DNA of 64,000 nt from contig UCMT01000005.1 of the NCBI GenBank assembly GCA_900473795.1, positions 455,855 to 519,854 of the forward strand, written 5' to 3'. Made by a program: the position numbers and the translations under genes. The notes beneath the pieces were generated by a model that made no database searches, had not been told where the DNA came from, and saw only the letters and a list, made by a program, of their open reading frames with translations. Below are positions 62,774 to 64,000 of this stretch, in pieces (within the stretch, counting starts at the first letter, position 1; the number at the start of each line of letters is the position of its first letter). The DNA comes from Hyphomicrobiales bacterium. GTDB taxonomy: Bacteria; Pseudomonadota; Alphaproteobacteria; Rhizobiales; Rhizobiaceae.

Positions 62774-63739
62774 TTACTGCTGGAAGAGACGCAGGATGTT
62801 TTCGGAATTGGTGTTGGCGATCGACAGTGCCTGCACGCCAAGCTGCTGCTGCGTCTGCAGTGCCTTCAGCCTCGTCGATTCTTCGTTCATGTCGGCATCC
62901 ACCAGGCGACCGACACCCTTGTCGATGACGTCCATCAGGTTTGCGACAAAGTCTTCCTGCATGTCGATACGGCTGGTGATGGCACCAAGAGTCGACGCGG
63001 CATCGGTCAGGTTGCTGAGCATGGCATCAACGGCGCTGATCATGCCATCGATGTCGTCGTCGGGGGTGTCCGTGGCAAGCGTGATTTCGCTACCGGCCGC
63101 GGTCGTCGCGGAGCCCGCGTCGATCAGGTAGTAAGTCGCATCGGCTGTCGACCCACTGGATGGCTGGACAACGGCGACGTCCTGGGTCAGGCGGCCGAGC
63201 TGCGCATCATTCGTGTCAATCAGGATCGACGAGGCCGTATCGTAATCCAGGGTCGAGACGGAAACGGTGCCGTTCGTTGACCGGTTGAACGATGCGACAA
63301 TCGATTTGACGCCCGCCGGGGTCGTCGTGTCGTTGTAGAGCCAGTTCTCGCCCGAGAAGGAAGCCGATTCGGCAGCCGATGCCAACTGGTTCTTGAGTTC
63401 GCTGAGCTCCTTGTTGATCTTGGTCTTGTCGACGCCCGGCTCGCGCGCTGCGACGAGCTTTGCCTTGATCTCGGAGACGACTTCGATGGCCGAGCTCATG
63501 CCGGCATAGGAGGTATCGACCTTGGCGGCGCCCAGCCCGAGCGCGTCCTGAACGGTCGACAGCGCGGCGTTGTCCGAACGCATGGTGGTCGCGATCGACC
63601 AGTAGGCGGCATTGTCCGCGGCAGTCTCGACGCGATAGCCGGAGGAAATGCGGCTCTGCACGTCTTCCATGTTCGTATTGATCGAACGCAACGTCTGGAG
63701 GGCGGCCATAGCCGCAGAATTGGTGAGGATGCTGGTCAT
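62774..63739 (-). CDS. Flagellin
   Basis: 321 residues. Conserved N-terminal domain (ILTNSAAMAALQTLRSINTN, then SRISSGYRVETAADNAAYWS) and C-terminal domain (MNEESTRLKALQTQQQLGVQ, then SIANTNSENILRLFQQ) enclose a short surface region. Rhizobia carry several flagellin genes (flaA-flaD); position next to the mot genes suits flaC/flaD-type, but which one cannot be told. FlaF and FlbT of this cluster act on its mRNA, and Rem activates the class. Confidence 0.93.
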   Translation of the reverse strand: MTSILTNSAAMAALQTLRSINTNMEDVQSRISSGYRVETAADNAAYWSIATTMRSDNAALSTVQDALGLGAAKVDTSYAGMSSAIEVVSEIKAKLVAAREPGVDKTKINKELSELKNQLASAAESASFSGENWLYNDTTTPAGVKSIVASFNRSTNGTVSVSTLDYDTASSILIDTNDAQLGRLTQDVAVVQPSSGSTADATYYLIDAGSATTAAGSEITLATDTPDDDIDGMISAVDAMLSNLTDAASTLGAITSRIDMQEDFVANLMDVIDKGVGRLVDADMNEESTRLKALQTQQQLGVQALSIANTNSENILRLFQQ

Positions 63740-64000
63740 TGGTCATTGCCCCAGTTCAAAAATTAAACGGAACATTCCGGATTGATGACCGGCAGCGACG
63801 GGACCAGCGTCATGCAAACTGCCCCATGTTTAGCCCAAGGACAGCCTATCGCTCTTAACGAACACTTAACGACGACATGGTTAACAAACCATTAATGGCG
63901 TTAGCAAGTGGGTAATCAAAATGAACAAAAATAAATTTGAATTGCTGAATCGTTAAGATCGGCGACGGCCAGGGTGAGAATCGGGATAGGGGGAGGCCTC
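63740..64000. other. Upstream region of flagellin, to the window edge
   Basis: 261 bases without a supported gene. AT-rich with repeated TTAAC/GTTAA motifs between 63850 and 63960. It should contain the flagellin promoter and the leader that FlbT recognises; no clear -35/-10 can be named. Confidence 0.4.

Overview
The window is ordinary chromosomal DNA of a Rhizobiaceae member (Rhizobium / Agrobacterium / Ensifer group). The evidence is the gene content and order: an aglEFGAK alpha-glucoside operon with divergent aglR, a zwf-pgl-edd Entner-Doudoroff operon, and a lateral-type rhizobial flagellar cluster (motB, motC, fliK/motD, rem, flaF, flbT). As recalled, gene order matches the Sinorhizobium meliloti chromosome on both sides, so the polysaccharide block at 37.8-45.5 kb looks like an insertion relative to that species. 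The genus cannot be decided from this sequence. No tRNA, rRNA, insertion sequence or CRISPR array was seen.

Layout. 0-5 kb: the end of a sensor histidine kinase (probably CbrA), a likely small RNA gene not covered by any ORF, acetoacetyl-CoA synthetase, an AsmA-like protein and a small membrane protein. 5-9.2 kb: a putrescine ABC transporter (potF-potG-potH-potI, minus strand). 9.4-12.8 kb: glyoxylate bypass isocitrate lyase, its divergent ScfR/RamB-type regulator and a small downstream gene. 12.8-19.1 kb: a LysR regulator whose start codon sits inside a perfect 24-bp palindrome, a divergent 50-residue ORF ending at a strong bidirectional terminator, and two tandem chemoreceptors, the first with a one-base frameshift. 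19.3-23.4 kb: a flavoprotein and a puuA-puuB-like pair that would degrade the putrescine imported by Pot. 23.5-27.7 kb: zwf-pgl-edd. 27.7-36.7 kb: a GFA-family protein, a PilZ-like protein and the agl operon with two near-identical AglR operators. 36.7-37.6 kb: folD.

37.8-45.5 kb: an incomplete surface-polysaccharide locus with a Wzz/GumC-type co-polymerase carrying a histidine microsatellite, a Wzx-like flippase, a WecG/TagA transferase, GT4- and GT2-type glycosyltransferases and a DUF6492-like protein. No polymerase, Wza exporter or initiating phosphoglycosyl transferase lies in the window.

45.5-64 kb: flagellar genes, all on the minus strand. Read in transcription order these are flagellin; FliH-like-motB-motC-fliK-transglycosylase; rem; flgE-flgK-flgL-flaF-flbT-flgD-fliQ-flhA-fliR; and then four small genes that look like FliJ, FlgJ (rod-binding), FlgN and an uncharacterised anchored protein. 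Many of these genes overlap by 1-10 bases, implying translational coupling. Rem, the late motility activator, appears to lack the receiver phospho-acceptor aspartate.
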